A DNA stretch of 64,000 bases from Ascaris suum (Eukaryota; Nematoda; Chromadorea; Rhabditida; Ascarididae). The DNA is taken from the NCBI GenBank assembly GCA_013433145.1, contig CM024182.1, positions 5,442,501 through 5,506,500 of the forward strand, given 5' to 3'. A model generated the notes under the pieces. It was given only the letters and a program-made list of their open reading frames with translations, ran no database searches and had not been told where the DNA came from. Shown here one piece after another: positions 1-13,500 of the stretch (position 1 is the stretch's first letter; the number at the start of each line of letters is the position of its first letter). The position numbers and the translations under genes were made by a program.

Positions 1-497
1 CTGTTACTTTTCCGATTTTATTGGCTGCTTCACATTCGAAGACTTTCTGTTTTAGAATAAAGTGTAGAAAATTTTTATGGCACTCTTTTGATGAAGTGGG
101 AGCTTGCAGTTCAGTAGAGAGGAAATCTGAGTTGCATTTGTTTTTGTTTCGGAAAATATCGACGGAAAGTACACTAACCTTTAAATCCACAATTGATGTT
201 TCGTTTTCTTCCTGAGAGAGAGGGGAGGGAAGAGAAGATAGCTAACGACTGACCCATTGAAAATATGTTCGTTGTTGTTTTAAGTAGATTCCTTCATTTT
301 TCTTTTACTGTTTTTGGAAAATAATAGGATTGTTAAGCTGCGGGCCAATGTAACGTTTCACCAAATCAGTCAAACACTTTTTATGAAGCTCCATTCGGTA
401 AACGGCTGATCACATCAGGTTGATAGGCCCTCTCGAGTATCCTACTAAATGGGCTGTTATTTCATCAACAAAAATTATATTGGGTCAGCAAGGAACC

Positions 498-727
498 ATG
501 GAAAGGCCGTTTTCGCCCATGCGGTCACAGGTTAGGCATATGCCGCATCGCCGTTCGCCGTGTCACAACTTGAGAGGTATTGAATGAACGAACTAAAAGC
601 AATACACTCGTATAGCCGTCGAACAGTTTGAGAGAGAATGTTTGGAACGATGTGTCAAGAAATTGGAGCATACCTTCGGTGAAGGTGGTTGCACGCTTCC
701 ATATGCCGAATATTTTAGCTTTAAAGG
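498..727 (+). CDS. 5' exon pair of an unrecognised Cys-containing protein
   Basis: Two exon-like segments join in frame. The first (498-530) starts with ATG, encodes MERPFSPMRSQ and ends at CAG|gttagg. The second (627-727) follows an aacag acceptor and encodes a segment with the pattern ERECLERCVKKL and EGGCTLPYAEYF, ending phase 2 before gtgata; the intron is 96 bases. The two-Cys CxxxC start followed by a third Cys recalls extracellular Cys-bonded modules such as PAN, but three cysteines are not enough to name a family. No downstream exon was joined with confidence, so the gene is partial. It could be the start of the gene whose last exons lie at 6459-7293, but that is untested. Confidence 0.35.
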
Positions 728-1180
728 GTGATAAATATCAACTTGCAATATCGGTGAGGGGGGATTTCATAGCCGTTATTTAGATTCCGACATGATTTCT
801 AATACAGAAGTTGACATTTTTCCGAATTCCTAGTTTTCCGTATATATATATATGTTTTAACGTTTTAAGCATAATATCACCTCACACCATTACCCTCTTT
901 CTGACAGCATTAGAAAACCCGTTGAATGTCGACTTTTTATCGTTGATTGATTACTCAGTTCATTTGCATGTTAACGCATTTAATGCTGTCAAAGTGCAAA
1001 TTGCCGTTGAATCCGTTGTATCATTCCAATTCGTCTATAATTCGTGAATCCACCCCCTTTATGTGCTTCTTGGTTCTTCCATTGGAAGTTCAAATTTTTT
1101 CGTTGCTTCAATTTGCGATCCGTTTTCTCTTTCATTTCATCTCAAAATTATGAAATAGGATATAATGATAAAACTGGAAG

Positions 1181-1315
1181 GCACGCCAGGCGGAGCGGCA
1201 CAATATGCAATCGCTCATCAACCAGCCAATATCAAGCATTGCAGACATAACCGGAGCTTACACAAGTCATCGACAATCGCTTCGCTTTGATTCTGACTTG
1301 TGTTATATGGGATGA
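1181..1315 (+). CDS. Exon-like open segment, unrecognised
   Basis: After a weak acceptor (ctggaag) there are 44 sense codons before TGA. Composition is balanced and protein-like, including SLINQPISSIADITGAY and FDSDLCYMG. Its start phase (0) does not match the phase-2 end of the exon at 627-727, so a direct join fails. It may be a separate exon of the same gene with another exon between, or a chance frame. Function unknown. Confidence 0.25.
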   Translation, partial: ARQAERHNMQSLINQPISSIADITGAYTSHRQSLRFDSDLCYMG

Positions 1316-4300
1316 AAGTCCGGTCGATTGTAAAGCGAGAAAATATTTTAGTCATGATTAAGTGGATACAACCCCTTCCAAAGTTGACTGAATCAATTTG
1401 ATGTTGGAATAGAAGATAGACCTATGATGCATATTATGCCCCAAAGTTGTAGCCGTACAGCGACTCTGAGATTAAAACTAGAAAGAAAGACATGCCTACA
1501 CACATACACTCACAGACTTGGCGTTGAAATAAATTTGCGGGAGTGTATCAAAAATTATTCCAACGTTCTTTTGCAAATCCAATGCAGCTGTGATAGCACT
1601 GTTTGTGCGTAAATTTAATAATGCGGAGACGCATATCGAACATTTCCGGTCTCGGTAAAACGATCCGGAAAGCGGTCTTGTTCATTTGGAAATGCTTTCC
1701 TAGCTGATGATCGATTAAGTACTTTATTTCCATAAGCTGTTCTGGAAGCTGCATTGTAGATGGTATAACTCTTTTAGCTTCTATGTAAGCTGAAAGAGCT
1801 CATATTGAGGTAGGTTTTGAACGAAAAAAATGTCTGTAGATTCCGGAAGCTTGATTACCGTCATATGGATACTTCGCTTCGTGGCACGCAAGTGTAAATA
1901 TGTGAACGGCGGATGGCATGCCCTTACTCAGCAATGGCGAATGGCTGTAAAGATGAGGCGGTCGGCTGTCAACAAGAAAAGTCCTGAGCCATAATGTGAG
2001 CTGGATCGATAGTGCAGCCTCGGAATGCAAAAATTACCATGCTGCCGTTTAGGTTTTCTTATTAAATAAAGCAAAATGAGATAGGTGAAAACCGAAAGTT
2101 CGGACCAAATTTATTCATGAGTACTCAGTCCTTTTCAAGTTCTTTTCCGTTCCGATATTGCGATATACTTCGTGCATCTACGTTTCTACGATTTCTATTC
2201 TGAATTCAGTTACTGCGTTTTCCGGAGTTTCAATTCGATTCCAATATTCTCCCTCAAAAATTAGCCTAACCATCGCATTCCTTTCGCTTCTATAAAAAAC
2301 TATTGCGTCAATGTTTCTTCACGAAACAAACATTGCATCAAGAAACGACTTCATAAAAATTATTGACAGCTTAGTTTGTTTTTTCAAATGGTTCCGTCGC
2401 ACCGTTTCACATTTTCTCTTAGCAGACTTGTTTGAAGGCTTGCACGAAGTAAGCGTTGGCAGTTGTTGATGTCTCGGTGCACGAGCAATGGCTAGCTTCT
2501 AATTAGCGCAATTCAATGCTTCCGCCAAAAAAAAGAGAACATTACTTTTATTTTATTAACACAAAAGCGATGTGTTTTCACTACGTCAGATGGGATAGAT
2601 GTTTCAGGTGGGACAGGTGCACACACTTTCTCGGAAGGTGGTGGGCGAGTCCTTTGAAAATAATTTCGTCTGTAAAATCTCAGCAACAACTATCATCATA
2701 GAAGTAAAATCGAACTTGAAAAAAATTTTTAGCCATCGTTGATCACTATTTCAATCGACTGTGTATGATTCATAATAGTGATAACTCTAAAGATTACTTC
2801 AAAAGCTGTAAGTATTCAGTGAATGTTGAGTGCTTCTCATAGTGACATCTAAAGTGCATTATTCTCTTCGATTGGTTTCCGTTCTCATGCGCAGTGCTTT
2901 TCAGCTTGTCGTTCGAGCAATCGTCACGAAGTCTGCGTCAACACGCCCCGCCTTGCATTATCGATGTCTATATGCCTCGCTGCTTCACCATTCACCAGTC
3001 AGCTTCACGGCTCTCGCTGCTTAAAGCAAACCACCATCCTTCATACTTCCACCATTTTCCAAATCCTCTCATCTATACCGCTGTGTTAGGTGTATTGGTT
3101 CGTCTAGATATGTCAGTCAGGTATTTGCATGAGTACTGCTCAACAGTTTGCAACAGTGTTACTTTTGGGAAAATGAGGGACAGGGAGATTCTAGCTCGAA
3201 GCCTCTCGACCGGAAATATGTCGGGATTAATTACCTCAGGCCACAAGGGTCAGGATTTTTTAAATACACTATTGTGGAGATCCACCTCTCGACAATTATG
3301 TTTTTGATAGGTATGCGTTTTGCTATGAATAAAAACACAACTCATAGACGACAGGATTCGAATCTGTTTCGCACGCAAATGCACAGTCGAATAAGTCAAT
3401 AACGATACATTCATCAATTGTTCTCCAGGTGTTACAGGTGCCTTCCATGCATTATTCAACAAACAAGCTTTGTTTACCTAAGTTTCACTTTTGATTACTG
3501 TTATCACCAAGAAAACATTCAAAATAACAGAATTGCTTGTGGAGTTCATTTAAGCTGAACGGAATCCATAATCCACAAACGTCGAACGTGCTCCACCATC
3601 CAGCATTCTACGCGAACACCTCTAACGAGTTGACAGTCGGCGCTTTTAGCATTTCGGATACTTCCTTAACGAGCGAATGATTTGTGTTCGTATTTGACGG
3701 GCGATAAAATGAGATAAAAAATTCCTTTCATTTAGTTATTAATTTACCTGAATGTCAACCAGAAAAACAGTTTCAAGTTGGGATTGATTGTTTAGAGTCA
3801 TCAAAATCATGTGGCTCTAATTTATATTGGACGACCGTCTCTTCAAGTCTTTTTTTTCTGATTCGACCAATTTGAAGAGTTTACACGAATTTTATGCTAA
3901 TTTTTAGGCGCTTTTGCAAATTTCCTTTGTATAGGATACACCATGTGAATGCCGTATCTCTGCATTTGCACGTAGATAAGTCTATTCGCTGTCAGTTAGT
4001 CTATCTATTTTTCTCTCTACCTGTTGATTCCAGCTTGGAAATCACTGAAGCTAAGCTCTAAGGTTGGTGGTTATAAGGTACACCATACGGTAGTCTGCTA
4101 TACTATAATCCGAGTTAATTTATCAGTCTTGAAATAGTTTAGACAAAGTGCCGTATTTTGTATCGATTGGGTTTTCATCTCATGCCGTTCAGGTTGTAGA
4201 AACATTAACATTCTACAGAAGGTTATATGAGAGGTGTGATCACTTAAAGCTTTGAGACATTTTTGTGTGTATTTTAAATCTTATTGATGGGCAATGAAAC

Positions 4301-6458
4301 TGGTTGGTGAAGTGGTCGAAGTCCACAAGCGTATTTCATGCCAACATTTCCGGCACTCTCCCCATTTATTTTCCTGTACTATCCCCTAAAAGAAATTTTT
4401 TTTTCAAATTACACCACTGAGTTTCCATAGAAAAAAAAAGCATCATTTCACTCGGTTCTTTTCGAATATTGTTGCAGACGGCTGATTCTAGCGGAAGGGA
4501 ACCGGTGTTTAGCGTATTGCATCAGTCACTCTATTGCACTTCCTGTCAAATATTTCGTCAGCATTCACCTGAATCCTCTCATAATTTCACTGCCATTATT
4601 CAAAACTGCTCAAATGCAAAATCACCTGTTGAACTTTAATTTAAAAAAAGAAAATCCAGGAATGTGATTTAAATCTCTTGATTTTGTTTTTTAATTGTCT
4701 GAAATTAAATTGAAAAAAAAAAATTAAATCGACTATAAATACAAAGATAACAACGTGATTTTCATTTCATTGCGATAATTCCTATGAAATTTTATATAAT
4801 TTCCCCAAAATATAATCCAAATTCTCATTAATGCGTCCTCCAATTTATATTCTTTCGAGTTATTTGACGTAGATATTTCGAAAGTTTTCAATAAAAATAC
4901 GAATTATTTTATTCTTCTTCATACGGCCGTGTATTGACATAATTGCTTTAATTAAGATCTGTTTGCCGTCAACAATAGAGTTGCTGCGAGTGTTGACGTT
5001 AAAGGATATATTTGCCGAAGAATATTTCCACTGCTGCAATTCCATCTATGTTTACCGATAGGCTAAAAGAGTTGGACTTTTATGTTGTTACCGTACTCAA
5101 GCGATGATTGATTGATCCGGATCGATAATCATCTGTTTACCTAATGTCTATTCTTTATTATTGCTAGTTAATTTTACTCATACGTGAATAAACAAATATA
5201 ATGATTAAGTTATTGATTATTGATTGATTGATTAGTAATGAATGTAAAAAGATTTTTTCCCATTTCTTCGTTGAAAAAAAAAAACAACGACAGAAAATGA
5301 GCAAATTCCTTACCAAAATATAGAAAATTTCTTTCTAGGTAGATATCCGATGATTGATGTTCTGATCACAGAAACGATCCTCTTCTTCTTCGATATATCA
5401 GTGTTATATTAACAATTAAATTATTGAATTATTGTTTTTTATTTTGCATTTTTTTAAAACCTTTTTATTTAAATTTATGCAAATGTGCGCAATGCAGTTT
5501 CTTACTGATGCTGAAAGCTGTAAAGTTGGTTGAGATGAAGAGAATGAATGGGAAAATATGAATGAAGAGAAGGGCGTTTTGCATTTCGATTGATTTATTT
5601 TTTTTTTATTATTTTAGAATATTTTTATTTATTATCTTTTGATTTAAATAAAGCGAAATTAGCGTTACGGACGTCTAAAATAGAACGACAGTTATATCAC
5701 TAAAGATTATCAGTGATATTGTACGCATTTCTTATTTGAATGTTCTTCATCAATGAGTATCGTGCGTAATCTTCACGTAAGCCCTCCCCCCCCCCCCCCC
5801 CTTTTCCCCTCCCCTTTGCCCCTCCTTTCCCCTAACCCACTCCCTGGAGGCATCGCTGATCACTATTTGCGGCAATTTTGCTATGAAAATTATGAGTCTG
5901 CAATTTTTTGAATATGACGTTTTATGGGTTCTTGCAAATTCGCGCACTCAGCGCCATCGTTCCCTTTGTCTGTACAAGTCTGTGTCTGTCGGTCCGTTGA
6001 TTTCAACTCAAAAGCGCTACAGCCAAAATATTAGTCGATACAATAAACGCCATCGAGTGATCTACTATACCACATTAAACGTTGGCTTATCAACTTCGAA
6101 AGAAGTTATAGATAATTACAGGTGCTAAAAAAATTTTGAGGTCATTTTATAGTGGCTAGGTTCTCGCGATATGCAGGTCGAGTCGCGAGACGATAATTCT
6201 TTGTAAAAGATTGGTGTAAACGGCTGCTCGGCTGCAGTATGAAGGCATTGTTCTGTAGGTTGCATTCGATGTTGTTCACAGCTTGTGGAACCGGTCGGTC
6301 AGGTGTGCGGAATGTAAATGCGCGTTTTGTGCCATTTCCTTGGTCAAGTCCTTCACTGCGTCCCTCGACTCTCATATAGTTCATTCCGCATTGAAGAAGG
6401 CATTGAAAAGCGTTGCTTTTCGATAGGTCTTACTTCGATAGGCATTTAAGGTTAAAAG
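1316..6458. other. Long stretch without a resolved gene
   Basis: Mostly AT-rich sequence with no family-recognisable exon. Possible short exons were seen on the plus strand near 1852-1893 and 6292-6429 (one frame there carries RCAECKCAFC), but their joins are not determined. A C homopolymer sits at 5786-5801 in a pyrimidine-rich patch. The stretch is probably introns of the plus-strand gene ending at 7293, plus intergenic DNA. Confidence 0.4.
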
Positions 6459-7293
6459 GAAGAAAGAGTCCTTTCTATAGTTTCGAATTACTCGGTAAGT
6501 ATGCCGGATGTGGACAACGTCCATTCAATGACCGGTGTAGACGTAAGTGGGGAAGGGGTGGAGAGCGTACTCTAAGTGTTGCGTCAAGATCAACTCGGTC
6601 CAGCCCATGGTGAAGGTTGAACATCCTGGTATTTCCTTCGGTGTTGGTGGGAAAAGAGGGGGAGGGGAACTGACAAATCGGTACGCACGCATGCTAAATT
6701 ATAAGCGGGGTTCTCATGTGACTCATTCGCGTTTAAGCAGCTGTGGCATTTGTTAGGGGCGATGCATGGACTTTTCGTAAGGATGGTGAGGCATGTTCTC
6801 TCCGAAGACATACGGGCGCACATGTCCTGCGGCACTGCGCACCAGCACGCCTTCATGGTCACCTGCATGACCTTGCCACCCCTTCCTCGCATCTTTACTA
6901 AGGTTAGCGCCATCGCCCGTTTGCATAAAGTGCGCCGTGAGAAAATCTAGCCGTACACAGACTGTAAAGACCCTCGTGCTCCTCATCCGACTAGGAAATG
7001 GGTGATGTTCCACGAGGTAAAAGTACATCGGCAATGGGCCTTTTCCGCCATGCTATACTTAGCACCGTAGGGAAGTGGTATTATTTTATCGAGGGGATGT
7101 TGTGCTCGCCTACAAATTCATTATTAAACAGAAAGGTAATGTACGCTTCGGAGCAGGTTGTTGGAAGGCAAAACATGCGGTCCAAACGGCGCATTATTAC
7201 GTATCGGGTAAGGAGGGAAGATTTCCGCAGGCGGCTGCACCCTCTCAGTCGTCGTTCGTTTTCGATACTGGCAGGTATTATCAAATAATATAG
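6459..7293 (+). CDS. Last five exons of an unrecognised plus-strand gene
   Basis: Exons 6459-6542, 6589-6628, 6757-6902, 6951-7016 and 7063-7293 join without a phase break and end at TAG. Introns are 46, 128, 48 and 46 bases. Donors include gtaagt and gtaaaa; the last acceptor is atacttag. The joined protein runs ...RVLSIVSNYSVSMPDVDN..., then VKVEHPGAMHGLFVRMV, then PYTDCKDPRAPHPTRKW, then VVLFYRGDVVLAYKFI and ends FDTGRYYQII. There is no Gly/Pro repeat and no clear membrane segment in this part. The first exon could instead begin at 6464. The 5' part of the gene is upstream and unresolved. I do not recognise the family. The region is locally GC-richer, so several frames stay open and some exon choices may be wrong. 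Confidence 0.5.
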
Positions 7294-7571
7294 GTTATTT
7301 ATTTTATAAAATGCATAACGCGGGACTTGTGGTCATCACCACAACCACCCTGCCACCCCTCCCCCAGTCACCTTTCTCTCCTTTCTGTCGTCTCCCATCC
7401 TCCCTCCCCCCCCCCCCTCCCGCAGCCTCCTCTTTTTAGAGGGCTTTTGCTTTTATATTAATCCACATGGCGATCATTGAAGTGAGGATTTATATATTCT
7501 TATATAACGAATGCGAACACTTTATAGAGTATCAGATTTGTGGGAATTCGATCTAATTTCGATCTTCCATA
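7294..7571. other. Short spacer with polypyrimidine tract before the thioesterase gene
   Basis: The 278 bases between the stop of the upstream gene and the ACOT8-like ATG contain a long C/T-rich tract (about 7338-7435, with a C run at 7406-7417). They also hold a possible acceptor (gagtatcag, ending near 7535) before the ATG at 7572. The close spacing on one strand would allow a two-gene operon with trans-splicing, but this is inference. Confidence 0.4.
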
Positions 7572-10500
7572 ATGAGTGTAATGGCTGTAGATGATGTCTC
7601 AGTTAGGGTTGCGAATGGTTGTGTTCAAAAAGATAAAGAGGTTAGTCATTTCAAAGATTTTTCTTATATTTTACAATATTATGATAGAAAGTAGTCAATT
7701 ATTTTGTGACCTAGAATTGACGAAATTAGAATTTTAGCTTATTTAATTTTCGTTCGCATTAAATTCATTTAATCGTTGTACTTATTTATTTATTTATTTA
7801 TTTACTTATTTTTTATTCATTTGTTTTTCTGTTTTTTTGTTTATTTATTTATTTGTTTCAACTATATTTGTTCAAGTTATCAGGTTATATATTATGCGAT
7901 ATACTTGAGAAAGGCTTATCGAGGGCATCTATGGTTTTCGATTACAGTAAAACTGAAGGCGCAAATCATGAAATAACCACATAACGATGCTAAATAAGAA
8001 AAAAAAAAGCATAATGAATTACATAGAATGAATTGAAGATCTCTTGACTACAGGTACACTCATCTAGAAGAACGTTATAGAATTCGATGAATAAACAAAA
8101 ATCGTCAAATTTCATAGGTAGGAAGCAGGTGAAATTTCCGGTCATCATTATATGATGGAAATATTTTCCATAGGAAGGGGAATAACACCATCTATTTCCG
8201 TAGCGAATTTGCAGAATTTAAAAAATTGCCAGCAATTCTTTTTTTGGAATTTTTCGCTCATTATGGTTTATCTCTTTTATTTTTTGATGCTATGTAGCAG
8301 GTTTGATTTAAAGCTTTAGCTAAATGTACGTATATTTTAGGTTCATTTCTTGAGGGGAGGGGAGGGGAGTTCAATCATTGAGAGGAGATATTAGTGTTGG
8401 TGGGCGTATTTTTAGTAAAGAATAGAGGAAAGGCCTGCAAAGATTTTCACTCAAAATCAGAGAGGAATAAGGCATAACATAGCACTAAGCATCTCGCTGT
8501 TCAGGCTTCTAAAGAAGAACGAAGAGAGCAAGTGAATCGTCAAGGGCAATTGACGAACGTGACCTTTGTTGAGTTCTCATCCCGTGCTGATGACATCAAG
8601 GCCGGTCTCATCGATACCTTCTTGAACTTGGAGCTCATCGATAGCAACCTCTACCTGTTCGTTTCTTGCCTTTAGCTTACAGCTTATATTTTGTTGAAGT
8701 ACTGCGACAGTAATTTATTTAACTTCTGTTTATCAGTGAAGAAGACTGACTTATTGTCCAACGGGAATTCGTGTCTTTTCCAAGTTCTTGGGAAAACAGT
8801 CGTATAGGGTGCGTGGGGAGGGGGGGGGGGGGTTGGAGGAAATGGAGCTTCTGCTGAGTTGTGGGGAGGGGGTTGTACTAACAAGAATATTCTAGTGACT
8901 AATTAAGCTTGTTTGACAAATTTAATGCACTCGCGATATTTGTGCTTATTTGCGCTTTCAATATTTCATTTGCATTGCCTTGAAAGGTTATTTTGCTGTA
9001 TTGTTTTTTGTTAAATATCGTTGTATACTGATATAGGGCACGCCATCTGTTGAAAGGTCGCCAATCATTACCGGCTGTTTACGGTGGTCAAGTGATTGGT
9101 CAAGCACTTGCAGCTGCATCGGCCACCGTCGACGACGCCTATAAACCACATTCGTTGCATTCGTATTTCATCCAGACAGGTTCCTATTAGCAGTTTTAAC
9201 TAGGTGCCCTTTGTGTTCGACAAATAAATAACTCATTTTAAAGGTGCAGAAAAAGGCTATGAAAATAAGGCAAATTAAATGTTTATAAATAACATTAGCG
9301 AAAACTAGATCGGCTTGCGGTTCCACACCATTGTGAGCACCCGAAAAGTACTTGACTCTTACAGGTAAGACACACAAGGTAATTGGTCCTGACAAAACAT
9401 GCAACCAACCGATTAGAGTGGGTAGATTCTGTCTTTTCCAGCAGCTCATCTTTTAACCTAATAGTTAATCATATTACGAGCCTACAAAATGTCGAGAAAT
9501 GTTGCGCTATTCAAAACTTAGGTAGGCGAATTGTCTTCCACTAGTACTTCGGCTAGAAGTGCTCAAACTTTTTGAACGGTCAAGCTGACCCCAACTTAAT
9601 GTGATGCTTTGGCCTCTTATGTGAGTGTACTAGCATTCGTTTCGGGCAAAACATCCCACCTTTGTGGGCATTACTGCCGGGAAGATGGTTGCGGTGTGTG
9701 CCGCGGTCGTTACTCGTTGAGAAGAATGAGCAGTTAGGTGATTATGGCAGCTTCTCGTTCATTCTTGCGAAGGGAAGATTCATTGTTGATGTGTACTCTC
9801 TTCGTGAGTGGTCCAATTTTTGAAGGTTCGGTGCATAAGCCGATTCTTTATATGATCGATCGTGTCAGTGATCGACGAAGTTTTTGCACACGAGTTGTGA
9901 AGGCGATTCAAGAAGGACAAGCAATATTCACGTGTCAAGTCTCTTTCCATAAGGTTATCACTTTTGCGATGATTTTTTTCTTCTTCGTCATCTCTCAGCT
10001 ATTTAATTTGCAATTTTGGAAATTTTTTTGTACTTCACAAATTGCTTGACATTATTTCTTGATAATTCTTTTCAAAAAAAGAGAAATTTGTATTTTGGAG
10101 ATAATGTCCTTTTATATTGTTCTACCGATATTCTGTGTTTATTTAGCGAAGGTCTTTATTGAATGTCTATTAGAATACTTTGATTTTAATGAAGTATTCA
10201 TTCGAGTAAAGCATTTTAATATTCGTATAAAGGTGCAGAATGTTTCTGCTATTTGAGAAAACCTCGAAGGGGATTAGGGAGGAGGAAAGGTAAGAGGGAT
10301 CTCATTTCCGTACAGGTGGATCGTGATAGTCGGGAAGAGATGAATGTTAGTTTTCATAATATATTCCGCGATGGAGGAGAAGCTATTGAAGGTGATGGAT
10401 TTTATTGAACTGGGCTATGCCCGTGATTTTGCAATATTCAAATCCAGTATTTATTTGCAACATGTATACCTTCCTATGATGGACTTTTAAATACATTTAT

Positions 10501-13500
10501 GCAAATTAGCAGTTGCAATTTGCATTACCACGAGGTGTATCGGGTCATGTTGGTGCATTTAGCAGAGTCGTGTCTACATGTGTATGTATGTCCGTAGTTC
10601 CTTTATCACGCTTTTCTATTTGAATTAGAAGGTATTCTTCCCTTTTGCAGTTGGATTGCTGTGACTGTGGTGGAGAGAGATGAGGCATCTGCTTGTATGA
10701 TTTAGCTATTATTTAAACGGCAACGAGGATAAGTAGACATAGAAAGAGATATATGGAGTAGCGCCGAACTAATAAATCTTGATTAAAGGATGAGCCGGAC
10801 GCGGTGACTCATCAGCACGAGATGCCTAAGGTGACGCCTCCAGAAGAACTTCGTGATTTCCGTGAGATTATCGAGGATTCATTACAAGATGACATGGTGA
10901 CCACTGCTATGAAGGCAATGCTGAAGTATAAACTCAACGAAATGCCACCTGCATTCGCAAGAATCTTTGAGGTTCTTTTCTGAAAACATTTGCTTGCGGG
11001 ACACTTTTTTTCAAATATAAATACGACGCTTAAAAAATGTTAGCAAATATTTCAGTTACGATTTTTTCCTTTATTTTTGCCACTTGCATTACATTCACTT
11101 TCGACGCTAATTATCTCGTTAATCATTGCAAAGTGGAAATCTCTATGAAGTTTGCAGCTCAGCTTTACGAACTGTATAGATTTAAATTGGCATTGAAAGG
11201 AAGATTTGTGGGCCGTCTGATGAAAGGAGGGGAAGTGGGATGGTGACTGCTATGGGGAGTCTGCTTTATTGTGGCTTATTTTCAAAAAGTTTCATCAGAT
11301 AGGAGTTTGCGAGTCAACTCATTGTTCATTCATTTGATTCATACAAAAAAAAACAATAGAGTTTGGCTATATCAATTCATACATGTAAATCTCAGTCTCG
11401 TTAGATTTATTTCAGTTTATACACATAATATAAGAAGGAGTATGCGCACAATACAAATGGTACAAAAAAGAGTGTGTATTTCAGTTTCGTCCGGTGGATC
11501 GAGACACTTATATAAAAGGCTGCGTAGAGGGACGTATCGAACCGAGGAGCAGCATGTGGCTGCGTACAAAAGAAAATATTGGTAATTGATGTGTTAGTTC
11601 AGCATTGTTTTGGTTGTGTTAAGTGAAATTCTCATATCTGCAGCATGGATTGTAGCTTGAGACAAGAGGGAGTGGCGACAAGGGTTCGGCGAGTCTTTTT
11701 TATCGTCCATTTCTCGGAAACGCGTTATCATGCTAGCAGAAATTCGAAGCCTTTGACGCAAGCGCTATCAAGTAAACTTATGCTAGTGTAGAAGTTCTTA
11801 AAAAGTCGCACATATGAGAGCGGAGTTGAGATTTTTTCAGAGAAGAGGGATATTCGGAAGGGGAGGTATAGTTTCTATAATTTCTTTCCGGCATCTCACA
11901 GACCAAGAAATAATCATAGTTTTGAATACTTAGAGCTTAGAGCATTATGTGTCATAGGGCGCTGGTCATAGGTTTGCCAATTGCCTGTCTTATCACGGAT
12001 TGGTTTAGGAATTGATTTTGGGAATACTCACTGTCTGCATATCGTCCATATCTGTGTGCTTGATTTTTTAAGGCGATGATCCGAGATTGCACCAGTGCGT
12101 GGCGGCGTACATTTCCGACTGTAGCATGCTCGAGACTGCGATCAAGCCACACTCAAGGTTAGTGCTTATGTTTTATATCTTCTTTAATCAATGCCTTTAT
12201 GCTATAATCGTCTCCTCCTCCTCACTAAGCTACCAGTCTTCCTCTCCTATTTCTTCCATTCACCGCCGTTTTCATCCTCGATTACTAATATTTTTCACTT
12301 TTAATGCGCCTAAGTAGATCTGCATACAAAGTGGCGTCATGCCCTTGCATGGGAATGCGTGTTTCCGCCTGTTCCTCCGGTAGTTTTAACTCGGAGAGTA
12401 TTGAAGTTGCGGAGTCTTAGCTCGGGAATAAGGGCTGCCAAAGTTGGCAGGTACTATATATACCGTAGTGAGACCTTCACTACAGCTATGTTTAACGTCG
12501 ACCAATCAAATCAGAGAAGATTCCCACACATTAAATATGCTGAAAAAATATGCATGCGTTTCTGGTCGGCCGAATTTTTCATTTCGCGCTAATCAGTTTA
12601 TAAAGAGCGAGTCCTTGGTGGAAGACTTCCGCCATCGATAGAAACCAATAAAATATGAGGAAGTAATTTGGCATGTTTTAATTTTGTTGGTGATTTGCGA
12701 ACCTGGTTGATCATTTGGACCGGCTGCAAAAGCTCACGTTGTGCCAGTCGTCTGGCGGGCTTCTCCAATTCTCTCTCTTCTCAAGTGGCAGCTAATGATT
12801 TGTCCAAAATATTGACATTCACATTTTTACGGTAATTTCCATCGACATTCGTATTCATTGTTCTCTGACCATCTCGTTGGAACTGTTGAAGAATTCAAAG
12901 ATCTTTGATCGATAATCTCGCAGAGTGATTACTGTATACCTTGCAATATGCTTATCTGTTTTTTATTTATTGCGACAATAAATTACAGGTAAAGCAATGT
13001 TTTATTGATAAACAATTAACAATAAATATGAGTTGTCACGTATAGATTCCTGAAAAGCGATTCAATTAGATGGCTCTGTTAAAAAAATTCAATTACGATT
13101 CAATTAAGCAATCGGCTAATATGGTTTGAGGCGCTTAAAGGTGCGATGAGTTTAAAGAAAAATCAACACCTCTACCGATCGATTGGTTTGCGCATTAATA
13201 GAGATATAATTCTTTCGTAAACATAACTGATGGGTCATTCATGTTCCGAGGAAGTTATAAAACTTTTAATTAGGTGGATTTATGTGAAATTCTGTGATTA
13301 TTTCTTATTGTTATCAATGCTTATATTGGTAGCAGCACTGATAAGATCTGGCAAGTTGAGCTTGTCAGTGCTATAGTGTCAGCGTTGTTTGCGATCCATG
13401 CAAGATGGTACAACGGAAGGCATCCTTGGTTGTTCTGCAAAATACAGTGTCCATGGGCTGGTGGATTGAATGTAGGGCATTATTGGACCTGGAGGCAGAA

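Noticed and set aside
1548..2030. Two minus-strand frames of 68 and 76 codons
   Set aside because: No splice signals support them and plus-strand exon-like pieces overlap; they are too short to stand alone.
3335..3410. tRNA-like T-arm (attcgaat flanked by acag/ctgt)
   Set aside because: No matching acceptor stem, anticodon arm or D arm at the required distances on either strand.
12318..12420. Open segment joining in phase to the thioesterase exon at 12157
   Set aside because: Its sequence has no thioesterase resemblance and hits a stop; the exon at 22842 joins in the same phase and restores the conserved domain.
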